64,000 bases of DNA from Nocardioides abyssi (GTDB taxonomy: Bacteria > Actinomycetota > Actinomycetes > Propionibacteriales > Nocardioidaceae), in the NCBI RefSeq assembly GCF_030412915.1, contig NZ_JAUHJR010000003.1, positions 186,001 through 250,000 of the forward strand, given 5' to 3'. The notes beneath the pieces were generated by a model. The model searched no databases. It had not been told where the DNA came from and was given only the letters and a program-made list of their open reading frames with translations. Below, piece after piece: positions 1 to 7,630 of this stretch. Within the stretch, counting starts at the first letter, position 1; every line of letters starts with the position of its first letter. A program made the position numbers and the translations under genes.

Positions 1-802
1 CGTCGCGCAGCACCCGGGTGAGCAGCGCGTCGTTCTGGCAGGCGTAGGGGCCGTTCACCCGGTTGTAGGCGCACATGACCGACCCGACCCGGGCCTCCTT
101 GACCGAGGCCTCGAACGCCGGCAGGTAGATCTCCCGCATCGCCCGCTCGCCGACGCGGGCGTCGACGGTCATCCGGTCGGTCTCCTGGTTGTTGACCGCG
201 AAGTGCTTCGCGTCGGCCAGCACCGGGTTGTCCTGGATGCCCCTGATGACCGCGACCGCGGTGCGGGCGGCGAGGTGCGGGTCCTCGCCGAAGTACTCGA
301 AGTTGCGGCCGCCGAACGACGTCCGCGCGATGTTCATCCCCGGCGCGAGCATCACGTTGATGCCCTTGAGGTGGGCCTCCGTGCCGATCGCCCGGCCCAG
401 CCGGCGCTGGAGCGAGGGGTCCCAGGTCGAGGCCTGCGCGACACCGGAGGGGAACGTCGTCGTCGCGATCTGCAGACCGGCGACCCCCGAGCCGGCGTCG
501 CTCAGCACCAGGTCGGGGATGCACAGCTCCGGCGTCGCGCCGACGTGGCCGGCCGTGCCGTAGTAGAGGAACCACGGCGGGTCGTCGAAGGTGAGCATGT
601 GGAGCTTCTGCTCCAGGTCCATCGCCGCCACCAGGGCGTCGGCGCGCTCGTCTGCGGTGTCACCGCGGTCCATCCAGGCCGCGCACCGGGCCGGCGCGGC
701 AGCAGCCACCGCCCCGCCTCCGGCCACCGGCGCGATCGCGCCCGCCCCCGCGACGACCGTCGCCACCGCTGCCGCCACCGCACTCGCCAGACGTCTTGTC
801 AC
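1..802 (-). CDS. Secreted glycoside hydrolase family 3 (beta-glucosidase-like), N-terminal part only
   Basis: The frame runs off the left window edge, so only about 267 N-terminal residues are visible. A GTG start at 802 opens an Arg-rich then alanine/valine-rich signal peptide (roughly residues 1-36), pointing to export. The body shows GH3 features: a GGRNFEYFGEDP segment, an AKHFAVNNQETDR segment and SVMCAYNRVNG. These line the (beta/alpha)8 substrate pocket in beta-glucosidases and beta-xylosidases. The catalytic Asp of GH3 normally lies a few residues beyond the cut and is not seen. The substrate cannot be told from this fragment. No in-frame ATG lies near, so the GTG is an inferred start. 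A palindromic repeat lies just upstream at 862-902. Confidence 0.85.
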   Translation of the reverse strand, partial: MTRRLASAVAAAVATVVAGAGAIAPVAGGGAVAAAAPARCAAWMDRGDTADERADALVAAMDLEQKLHMLTFDDPPWFLYYGTAGHVGATPELCIPDLVLSDAGSGVAGLQIATTTFPSGVAQASTWDPSLQRRLGRAIGTEAHLKGINVMLAPGMNIARTSFGGRNFEYFGEDPHLAARTAVAVIRGIQDNPVLADAKHFAVNNQETDRMTVDARVGERAMREIYLPAFEASVKEARVGSVMCAYNRVNGPYACQNDALLTRVLRD

Positions 803-861
803 GCGTCGTACAACGGCGTGTGGTGACAGCAGTCACGCAGGCGGGGCACGCCGGGCCGGCG

Positions 862-902
862 GGTCTCGAGACAGGCGCTGCGCGCCTTCCTCGACCAGCC
901 GG
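862..902. repeat. Short palindromic intergenic repeat, REP-like
   Basis: This stretch carries nested inverted repeats: an inner GGCGC/GCGCC pair (874-885) inside outer TCGA half-sites. It lies between the small acidic gene and the GH3 start. Its form resembles the dispersed palindromes common in Nocardioides-type genomes (recollection, not checked). No second copy was seen in this window. It could act as a terminator for the gene at 909-1139. Confidence 0.45.
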
Positions 903-908
903 AGGAGA

Positions 909-1139
909 TCAGGCGCCGGTGGGCGTGTGGCTGGCCTGCTCGGAGGTGCGGGGGCCGGTCTGCTCGGAGGCCTCCTGGGTGCCCTCGGGGTCCTGGGTGC
1001 GCTCGTCGGACTCCTCGAGGATCGCCTCGGCCTGGGCCTCGGGATCGGCGCTGCCGGCGGTCTCCTCCTCGGGCAGGAGCTCGGCGCGGCGGTCGATGCG
1101 GGTCTGGTCGGTCTCGTCGTGCTGGTGCTCCTGGCTCAT
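909..1139 (-). CDS. Small acidic conserved actinobacterial protein of unknown function
   Basis: This predicted 76-residue protein is rich in Glu, Asp, Gln and Thr and has no membrane segment or signal peptide. The central motif RIDRRAELLPEEETAGSADP followed by QAEAILEESDERT looks like a family of short actinobacterial proteins of unknown function that I recall but cannot name. I chose the ATG at 1139 because the longer frame to 1211 adds a Cys/Arg-rich stretch unlike the rest and runs close to the divergent lhr start. It probably folds poorly alone and may be largely disordered. No function is assigned. Confidence 0.6.
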   Translation of the reverse strand: MSQEHQHDETDQTRIDRRAELLPEEETAGSADPEAQAEAILEESDERTQDPEGTQEASEQTGPRTSEQASHTPTGA

Positions 1140-1231
1140 GCTCGCGAACGTACCCGGGCAACGGTCCGCACAAGCGCCCTGCGGCGCCCCCGACCGCTCG
1201 ACGAGGAGCACTGTCGGTGCCCTGAGCGAGG

Positions 1232-4200
1232 ATGGACCACGTGCCCGACCCGACCGACACCACCGACCCGCTGGCGCGGTTCAGCGACGCGACCCGCACG
1301 TGGTTCGGTGCTGCCTTCGCGGCCCCCACACCCGCGCAGGCGGGCGCGTGGGAGGCGATCGGCGCGGGCCGCCACGCGCTGGTCGTGGCACCGACCGGGT
1401 CCGGCAAGACGCTGTCGGCGTTCCTGTGGTCGTTGGACCGGCTGCTGACCGAGCCGCGGCCCGAGGACAAGCAGAAGCGGTGCCGCGTCCTCTACGTCTC
1501 CCCGCTCAAGGCCCTCGCCGTCGACGTCGAGCGCAACCTGCGCACCCCGCTGACCGGCATCCGCCAGACCGCCGACCGGCTCGGCACGCAGGTGCCCGAG
1601 GTGACCGTGGGCGTGCGCTCCGGCGACACCCCGGCGGCGGACCGGCGCAAGCTGGTCACCCATCCGCCGGACATCATGATCACGACGCCGGAGTCGTTGT
1701 TCCTGATGCTCACCTCGCAGGCGCGCGAGTCGCTGCGCGGCGTCGAGACGGTGATCCTCGACGAGGTGCACGCGGTCGCCGGCACCAAGCGCGGCGCGCA
1801 CCTCGCGCTGACCTTCGAGCGGCTCGACGCGCTGCTCGAGCGGCCGGCCCAGCGCATCGGGCTCTCCGCGACGGTGCGACCGCTGGAGGAGGTGGCCCGG
1901 TTCCTCGGCGGCAGCGCGCCGGTCGAGATCGTGGCGCCGCCGGCCTCGAAGGAGTGGGACCTGAAGGTCGTCGTCCCGGTCGAGGACATGACGGCGCCGG
2001 AGGGGTACGACGAGGACTCCGAGGATCCTGCTCGCGCGCAGTCGATCTGGCCGCACCTCGAGGAGCGCGTCGTCGACCTCATCGAGCAGCACCGCTCGAC
2101 GATCGTCTTCGCCAACTCCCGCCGGCTGGCCGAGCGGCTGACCGCCCGCCTCAACGAGATCGCCACCGAGCGGGCCGCGCCGCCGCCCGAGGCGCTCGAG
2201 CGACAGACCGGCGGCGGCCCGACCGGGCCGCCCGCCCAGGTGATGGCCCAGTCCGGCTCCTCGCGCCCGGTCTCGGCCGACGACCCCTACGCCACGATCG
2301 TCGCCAAGGCCCACCACGGCTCGGTGTCGAAGGACCAGCGCGCGCTCATCGAGGACGACCTCAAGCGCGGGCGCATCCCGGCCGTGGTGGCCACCAGCAG
2401 CCTCGAGCTCGGCATCGACATGGGCGCGGTCGACCTCGTCGTCCAGATCGAGTCGCCACCGAGCGTCGCCAGTGCCCTGCAGCGCGTCGGCCGCGCCGGC
2501 CACCAGGTCGGCGAGGTCTCCCGCGGCGTGCTCTTCCCCAAGCACCGGGGCGACCTCGCCCAGACCGCCGTGGCGGTGGAGCGGATGCGCTCGGGTGCGA
2601 TCGAGTCGCTGCGGGTGCCGACCAACCCCCTCGACGTGCTGGCCCAGCAGGTCGTCGCCGTCACCGCGATGGAGCCGTGGCAGGCCGACGACCTCTTCGA
2701 GCTGGTGCGCCGCACCGCGCCGTTCGCCCAGCTGCCGCGGTCGGCGTACGACGCCGTGCTGGACCTGCTCGCCGGCCGCTACCCCTCCGACGAGTTCGCC
2801 GAGCTCCGCCCGCGCATCGTGTGGGACCGCGTCAACGGCACCCTGACCGGCCGGCCGGGCGCGCAGCGGCTGGCCGTGACCAGCGGCGGCACCATCCCCG
2901 ACCGCGGTCTCTTCGGCGTCTTCCTCGTCGGCGGCGAGGGCCCCGGCAAGCGGGTCGGCGAGCTCGACGAGGAGATGGTCTACGAGTCGCGGGTCGGCGA
3001 CATCTTCGCGCTGGGCGCGACGAGCTGGCGGATCGAGGACATCACCCACGACCGCGTGCTGGTGACCCCCGCCCCGGGCATCCCGGGCCGGCTGCCCTTC
3101 TGGAAGGGCGACGCCCCCGGTCGTCCCGCGGAGCTCGGCGCCGCCATCGGCGCCTTCACCCGCGAGCTGGGCGCGGTGCCGCCGGCGAAGGCCCAGGAGC
3201 TCGCGCGCGAGCGCGGCCTGGACGAGTACGCCGCCGGCAACCTCGTCACCTACCTGCACGAGCAGCTCGAGGCGACGAACGTGCTGCCCAGCGACCGCAC
3301 CCTCGTGGTGGAGCGGTTCCGCGACGAGCTCGGCGACTGGCGCCTGGTGCTGCACTCCCCGTTCGGTACCCCCGTGCACGCCCCGTGGGCGCTGGCGATC
3401 AACGCCCGGCTGCGCGAGCGCTACGGCGTCGACGGCCAGGCGGTCGCCTCCGACGACGGCATCGTCATCCGCATCCCCGACACCGACGCGGAGCCGCCCG
3501 GCGGCGACGTGGTGGTCTTCGAGGCCGAGGAGGTCGAGGACCTCGTCACGACCGAGGTCGGCGGGTCGGCGCTGTTCGCCTCGCGCTTCCGCGAGTGCGC
3601 GGCGCGGGCGCTGCTGCTCCCCCGCCGCGACCCGGGCCGCCGCTCCCCGCTGTGGCAGCAGCGGCAGCGCTCGGCGGCCCTGCTCGAGGTCGCTTCGAAG
3701 TACCCGTCCTTCCCCATCGTGCTCGAGGCCGTCCGCGAGTGCCTCCAGGACGTCTACGACCTCCCCTCGCTCGTCGCGCTGATGCGCAGCGTCGACCGCC
3801 GCGAGGTCCAGGTCGTCGACGTCCCCACCCACGCCCCGTCGCCGTTCGCGCGCAGCTTGCTCTTCGGGTACGTCGCGCAGTTCATGTACGAGGGCGACTC
3901 CCCGATCGCCGAGCGGCGGGCCGCGGCCCTCTCGCTCGACCAGGGGCTGCTCGCCGAGCTCCTCGGGCGCGCCGAGCTGCGCGAGCTGCTCGACCCCGAC
4001 GTGCTGGCCGAGGTCGAGGCCGAGGTCCAGCGGCTGCACCCCGACCGTCGCGCCCGCGACGCCGAGGGGGTGGCGGACCTGCTCCGCGGGCTCGGCCCGC
4101 TGACCACCGAGGAGGTCGCGCTCCGCAGCGTCGAGGGCGCGGACGCCGCCGCCTGGCTGCGGTCGCTGGCCGACACCCGGCGGGTGGCCGAGGTGCGGAT

Positions 4201-5878
4201 GGCCGGCGAGGAGCGCTGGACGTCGATCGAGGACATCGGCCGGCTGCGCGACGGGCTGGGGGTCGCCGTCCCACCCGGCACCCCGTCGGTCTTCACCGAG
4301 CCCGTCGAGGACCCGCTGGCCGACCTGGTCTCCCGCTACGCCCGGACCCACGGGCCCTTCACCACCGAGCAGTGCGCCGACCGGCTCGGCCTCGGCCAGG
4401 CCGTCGTCCGGCACACGCTCCAGCGGCTCGCCGGGCAGGGGCGCGTCCTCGACGGCGAGTTCCGTCCTTCCGGCTCCGGGTCGGAGTGGTGCGACGCCGA
4501 GGTGCTGCGCCGGCTGCGCCGTCGCTCGCTGGCGCGGCTGCGCAAGGAGGTCGAGCCGGTCGAGCCGGCCGCGCTGGGTCGCTTCCTCACCGCCTGGCAG
4601 CACGTCGACACCGGGTCGGGCCGGGGCCCGCGCGGCGTCGACGGCGTGCTGACCGTCGTCGACCAGCTCGCCGGCTGCCCGGTGCCGGCCTCGGCGCTCG
4701 AGCCGCTCGTGCTCTCCGCACGCGTGCGGGACTACGAGTCGTCCTACCTCGACGAGCTGACCGCCTCCGGCGAGGTCGTCTGGGCCGGCCACGGCGCGCT
4801 GCCCGGCTCCGACGGCTGGGTCTCGCTCCACCTCGCCGACTCCGCCCACCTGACGCTGCCCGAGCACGAGCCCTTCGAGCAGTCCGAGCTGCACCAGGCG
4901 ATCCTCGACGCGCTCGCTCCCGGCGGCGCCTACTTCTTCCGCCAGCTCGCCGACACCGTCACCGGCGTCGTCGGCGCCACGCCCGACCCCGCGGTCTCGG
5001 CCGCGCTGTGGGACCTGGTCTGGGCGGGGCGGATCAGCAACGACACGCTCACCCCGCTGCGCGCCCTCGTGCGGACCGGGTCGGCCAGCCACCGCACCAA
5101 GCGCGCCGCGCCCCGGGTGCGGATGAGCCAGACCACCCGCGGCCGAATGCCCGCCCGGACCGGCCCGCCCGAGACGGCCGGGCGGTGGGCCGTGCTGCCC
5201 GAGATCGACGACGATCCCACCCGGCGCGCGCACGCGACCGCCGAGCGGCTGCTGGACCGGCACGGTGTGGTGATCCGCGGGGCCGTCGTGAGCGAGCGGC
5301 TCCCGGGCGGGTTCGCGGCGGCGTACAAGGTGTTGTCGGTCTTCGAGGACTCCGGGCGCTGCCGACGCGGCTACTTCGTCGACGGGCTGGGTGCCGCGCA
5401 GTTCGGCACGTCGGGGGCCATCGACCGGCTGCGCACCTTCTCCGAGGTCGCCCCCGACGCCAAGCCGGTCGCGGTCGCCCTGGCCGCCACGGACCCGGCG
5501 AACCCCTACGGTGCTGCGCTCCCCTGGCCCGAGCGGGTCGTCGACAGCGACGCAGCGGACGGCAAGCCCGCCGCCGGCCACCGCCCCGGCCGCAAGGCCG
5601 GCGCCATGGTGGTGCTGGTCGACGGGGTGCTGACGATGTACGTCGAGCGCGGCGGCCGCACCCTGCTCACCTGGTCCGACGAGGAGGAGCGGCTGACCCC
5701 CGCGGCCCAGGCGCTCGCCGAGGCCGCCCGCCGCGGCTCGCTGGGCCGGCTGACCGTCGAGCGCGCCGACGGCGAGCAGCTGCTCGGCTCCGGCTCGACG
5801 CCGCTGCGCGAGGCGCTCACCGCGGCCGGCTTCGTCTCCACGCCCAAGGGCCTCCGGCTGCGAGGCGCCGGTGCCTGA
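1232..5878 (+). CDS. lhr: Large ATP-dependent helicase Lhr
   Basis: The 1548-residue product matches the very large Lhr helicases of superfamily 2, which translocate 3'-5' on single-stranded DNA and unwind RNA:DNA hybrids. Visible motifs are the Walker A APTGSGKT with Lys59, the DEVH box starting at Asp177, a SATVRP motif III, and helicase-domain-2 elements FANSRRLAERL and RVGRAGHQ. A long C-terminal region of about 650 residues follows, as in mycobacterial Lhr. The start at 1232 has only a weak GAG-type ribosome site. The last 8 bases overlap the nei-type glycosylase, so the two are probably translated together. The same lhr-nei pair is adjacent in Mycobacterium tuberculosis (Rv3296-Rv3297, from memory), supporting a shared DNA-repair role. 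Confidence 0.95.
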   Translation: MDHVPDPTDTTDPLARFSDATRTWFGAAFAAPTPAQAGAWEAIGAGRHALVVAPTGSGKTLSAFLWSLDRLLTEPRPEDKQKRCRVLYVSPLKALAVDVERNLRTPLTGIRQTADRLGTQVPEVTVGVRSGDTPAADRRKLVTHPPDIMITTPESLFLMLTSQARESLRGVETVILDEVHAVAGTKRGAHLALTFERLDALLERPAQRIGLSATVRPLEEVARFLGGSAPVEIVAPPASKEWDLKVVVPVEDMTAPEGYDEDSEDPARAQSIWPHLEERVVDLIEQHRSTIVFANSRRLAERLTARLNEIATERAAPPPEALERQTGGGPTGPPAQVMAQSGSSRPVSADDPYATIVAKAHHGSVSKDQRALIEDDLKRGRIPAVVATSSLELGIDMGAVDLVVQIESPPSVASALQRVGRAGHQVGEVSRGVLFPKHRGDLAQTAVAVERMRSGAIESLRVPTNPLDVLAQQVVAVTAMEPWQADDLFELVRRTAPFAQLPRSAYDAVLDLLAGRYPSDEFAELRPRIVWDRVNGTLTGRPGAQRLAVTSGGTIPDRGLFGVFLVGGEGPGKRVGELDEEMVYESRVGDIFALGATSWRIEDITHDRVLVTPAPGIPGRLPFWKGDAPGRPAELGAAIGAFTRELGAVPPAKAQELARERGLDEYAAGNLVTYLHEQLEATNVLPSDRTLVVERFRDELGDWRLVLHSPFGTPVHAPWALAINARLRERYGVDGQAVASDDGIVIRIPDTDAEPPGGDVVVFEAEEVEDLVTTEVGGSALFASRFRECAARALLLPRRDPGRRSPLWQQRQRSAALLEVASKYPSFPIVLEAVRECLQDVYDLPSLVALMRSVDRREVQVVDVPTHAPSPFARSLLFGYVAQFMYEGDSPIAERRAAALSLDQGLLAELLGRAELRELLDPDVLAEVEAEVQRLHPDRRARDAEGVADLLRGLGPLTTEEVALRSVEGADAAAWLRSLADTRRVAEVRMAGEERWTSIEDIGRLRDGLGVAVPPGTPSVFTEPVEDPLADLVSRYARTHGPFTTEQCADRLGLGQAVVRHTLQRLAGQGRVLDGEFRPSGSGSEWCDAEVLRRLRRRSLARLRKEVEPVEPAALGRFLTAWQHVDTGSGRGPRGVDGVLTVVDQLAGCPVPASALEPLVLSARVRDYESSYLDELTASGEVVWAGHGALPGSDGWVSLHLADSAHLTLPEHEPFEQSELHQAILDALAPGGAYFFRQLADTVTGVVGATPDPAVSAALWDLVWAGRISNDTLTPLRALVRTGSASHRTKRAAPRVRMSQTTRGRMPARTGPPETAGRWAVLPEIDDDPTRRAHATAERLLDRHGVVIRGAVVSERLPGGFAAAYKVLSVFEDSGRCRRGYFVDGLGAAQFGTSGAIDRLRTFSEVAPDAKPVAVALAATDPANPYGAALPWPERVVDSDAADGKPAAGHRPGRKAGAMVVLVDGVLTMYVERGGRTLLTWSDEEERLTPAAQALAEAARRGSLGRLTVERADGEQLLGSGSTPLREALTAAGFVSTPKGLRLRGAGA

Positions 5879-6674
5879 GGGCGACACCGTCTACCGCGCC
5901 GCGCGGCTGCTGGACCGCACCCTGTCGGGCCACGTGCTCGAGCGCACGGACTTCCGGGTGCCGCAGCACGCGACGGCCGACCTGTCCGGCTCGACCGTCG
6001 TGCGGTCGCTCTCGCGCGGCAAGCACATCCTGACCCGCATCGACGGCGACCAGGGCGCCTGGACCCTGCACACCCACCTGAAGATGGAGGGCGCGTGGCG
6101 GGTGCACCGGCCGGGCGAGCCGTGGAAGCGCCCTGCCCACCAGGCGCGGGTGGTGCTCACCACCGACGACCGTGTCGCCGTCGGCTTCACCCTGGGCATC
6201 GTCGAGCTGCTGCCCACCGCCGAGGAGGACTCGGTCGTCGGCCACCTCGGCCCCGACCTGCTCGGCCCTGACTGGGACGAGGAGGAGGCGCTGCGGCGGC
6301 TGCGCGTCGAGCCCGAGCGGCCGGTGGGCGAGGCGCTGCTGGACCAACGGAACCTGGCCGGCATCGGCAACATGTACATGGCCGAGCTCTGCTTCGTCTC
6401 CGGCGTCGACCCCCGCGACCCGGTCGCGTCGGTGGGGAACCTGGTGCGGCTCGTGCGGCGCGGCAAGCAGATGCTCGAGCTCAACAAGGAGCGAGCGGTC
6501 CAGTCCACGACCGGAGACCTGCGCGAGCGGGAGCGGATGTGGGTCTACCGGCGCGACAAGTCGCCGTGCCGCCGGTGCCGGACGCCGATAGCGGTGGCGA
6601 TGACCGGGCCGGCCGGGCGTGAGCGCGCGGCGTACTGGTGCCCGTCGTGCCAGCCGGCTGCACCGACCGCCTGA
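5871..6674 (+). CDS. nei: Fpg/Nei-family DNA glycosylase (endonuclease VIII-like)
   Basis: The predicted 267-residue protein begins with MPEGDTVYR. After Met removal, Pro1 would be the Schiff-base nucleophile and the following Glu the second catalytic residue of Fpg/Nei enzymes, which excise oxidised bases and nick the strand. SRGKHIL carries the conserved Lys, LLDQRNLAGIGNMYMAEL is the helix-two-turn-helix, and a C-terminal CxxC...CxxC zinc finger (CRRC, CPSC) closes the protein. A GTG start at 5871 lies inside lhr and is fixed by the need for Pro at position 2. The N-terminal wording fits Nei better than Fpg. A small hairpin at 6677-6694 follows, facing the convergent clgR gene. Confidence 0.93.
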   Translation: MPEGDTVYRAARLLDRTLSGHVLERTDFRVPQHATADLSGSTVVRSLSRGKHILTRIDGDQGAWTLHTHLKMEGAWRVHRPGEPWKRPAHQARVVLTTDDRVAVGFTLGIVELLPTAEEDSVVGHLGPDLLGPDWDEEEALRRLRVEPERPVGEALLDQRNLAGIGNMYMAELCFVSGVDPRDPVASVGNLVRLVRRGKQMLELNKERAVQSTTGDLRERERMWVYRRDKSPCRRCRTPIAVAMTGPAGRERAAYWCPSCQPAAPTA

Positions 6675-6676
6675 GT

Positions 6677-6694
6677 CGGCCGTCCGAACGGCCG
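6677..6694. terminator. Small hairpin between convergent nei and clgR
   Basis: A 7-bp perfect stem CGGCCGT/ACGGCCG with a 4-base loop fills most of the 27-bp gap between the two gene ends. It can work in either direction. There is no U-run, as is usual in very GC-rich actinobacteria. Confidence 0.5.
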
Positions 6695-6701
6695 GTTGGG
6701 C

Positions 6702-7022
6702 TCAGGCTGCGGAGGCGACGACCTCGCCGGCGCCGCGGTGGGCCGCGACCTTGGTGCTGACGGTGATCGGGATCGGAGCCAGGGCGGCTTCCTCGACGGC
6801 GACCGCGTGGGAGACCTCGCGCAGCACGTCGCTGAGCGGCACGTCGAGCGCGCTGCACAGGGAGGCGAGGAGCTCGGAGGAGGCTTCCTTCTGGCCGCGC
6901 TCGATCTCGGAGATGTAGCCGAGGCTGACCCGAGCCTCGGCCGAGACCTGCCGCAGGGTCATCCCGCGCTGCATCCTGCGCTCGCGGAGCACATCGCCGA
7001 GCTGCCGACGAAACAGCACCAT
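6702..7022 (-). CDS. clgR: ClgR-type helix-turn-helix transcriptional regulator
   Basis: This 106-residue protein has an XRE/Cro-type helix-turn-helix near residues 20-45, with TLRQVSAEARVSLGYISEIE followed by RGQKEASSELL. That wording closely follows ClgR, which activates clp protease and other proteostasis genes in actinobacteria. The ATG at 7022 was preferred to upstream in-frame starts because it gives the usual ClgR length and leaves a 32-bp gap after cinA. The cinA-clgR order is the usual one in Corynebacterium and Mycobacterium relatives. The C-terminal tail ends in a short Ala/Val-rich stretch, which in ClgR proteins is a Clp degradation signal. That role is known for the family and only inferred here. 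Confidence 0.88.
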   Translation of the reverse strand: MVLFRRQLGDVLRERRMQRGMTLRQVSAEARVSLGYISEIERGQKEASSELLASLCSALDVPLSDVLREVSHAVAVEEAALAPIPITVSTKVAAHRGAGEVVASAA

Positions 7023-7054
7023 GCGGGATCCCCTTCCTGGTCGGTTGGTCAACG

Positions 7055-7543
7055 CTACCCGATCGCGATTTCTTCCGTGCCCAGCATGTCCTCGAGCGCC
7101 GACAGTGCCTGCTGGACGGTGAGCTCCTGGATCGTCCCGCGGTCGCCGCCGAGCTCGAGCTCGATCGCCTTCAGCAGTCCCGGGCCCGACAGCCCGACGA
7201 ACACGGTGCCCGCCGGCTTGCCCTCCTGCTCGCCGGGGCCGGCCACGCCGGTCGTCGACACGCCGTACGTCGCGCCGGTCATCTTGCGCACGCCGACCGC
7301 CATCGCCTTCGCGCACTCCGCGGAGACCACGCCGTGCTCGTCGATGACGTCCTGCGACACCTCGAGCAGGTTGTGCTTGAGCTCGGTGGCGTAGGTGACG
7401 ACCCCGCCGAGGAAGGTCTCGGAGGCGCCCGGCGTCTCGGTCAGCTTCACCGCCAGCCGGCCGCCGGTCAGCGACTCGGCGGAGGAGATCGTGTGCCCTC
7501 CGGCACGCAGGGTCAGGTGGACGCGGGCGGCGACGTCGATCAC
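7055..7543 (-). CDS. cinA: CinA C-terminal-type nicotinamide-nucleotide amidohydrolase
   Basis: The 162-residue product corresponds to the stand-alone C-terminal CinA domain (PncC type), which deamidates NMN to nicotinate mononucleotide in pyridine nucleotide recycling. Family landmarks are SSAESLTGGRL near residue 20-30, GGVVTYATELK, GVVSAECAKAMA and STTGVAGPGE. The N-terminal molybdopterin-like domain of full CinA is absent. A GTG start at 7543 is chosen because homology begins immediately after it. The gene sits just upstream of clgR on the same strand. In related genomes it follows pgsA directly, but here about 7.5 kb separates them. Confidence 0.88.
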   Translation of the reverse strand: MIDVAARVHLTLRAGGHTISSAESLTGGRLAVKLTETPGASETFLGGVVTYATELKHNLLEVSQDVIDEHGVVSAECAKAMAVGVRKMTGATYGVSTTGVAGPGEQEGKPAGTVFVGLSGPGLLKAIELELGGDRGTIQELTVQQALSALEDMLGTEEIAIG

Positions 7544-7630
7544 GCGCCCGATGCTAGGACCACCGCGGTGACCGCGCGCGCACCACCCGCCGCCCGGGGC
7601 GGGTGCCGGCGCCCCCGCTAGCCTCGCGGC

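Noticed and set aside
1136-5887. A 1583-residue minus-strand frame across lhr.
   Set aside because: Compositional mirror of lhr. The plus strand carries all helicase motifs and the antisense product has none.
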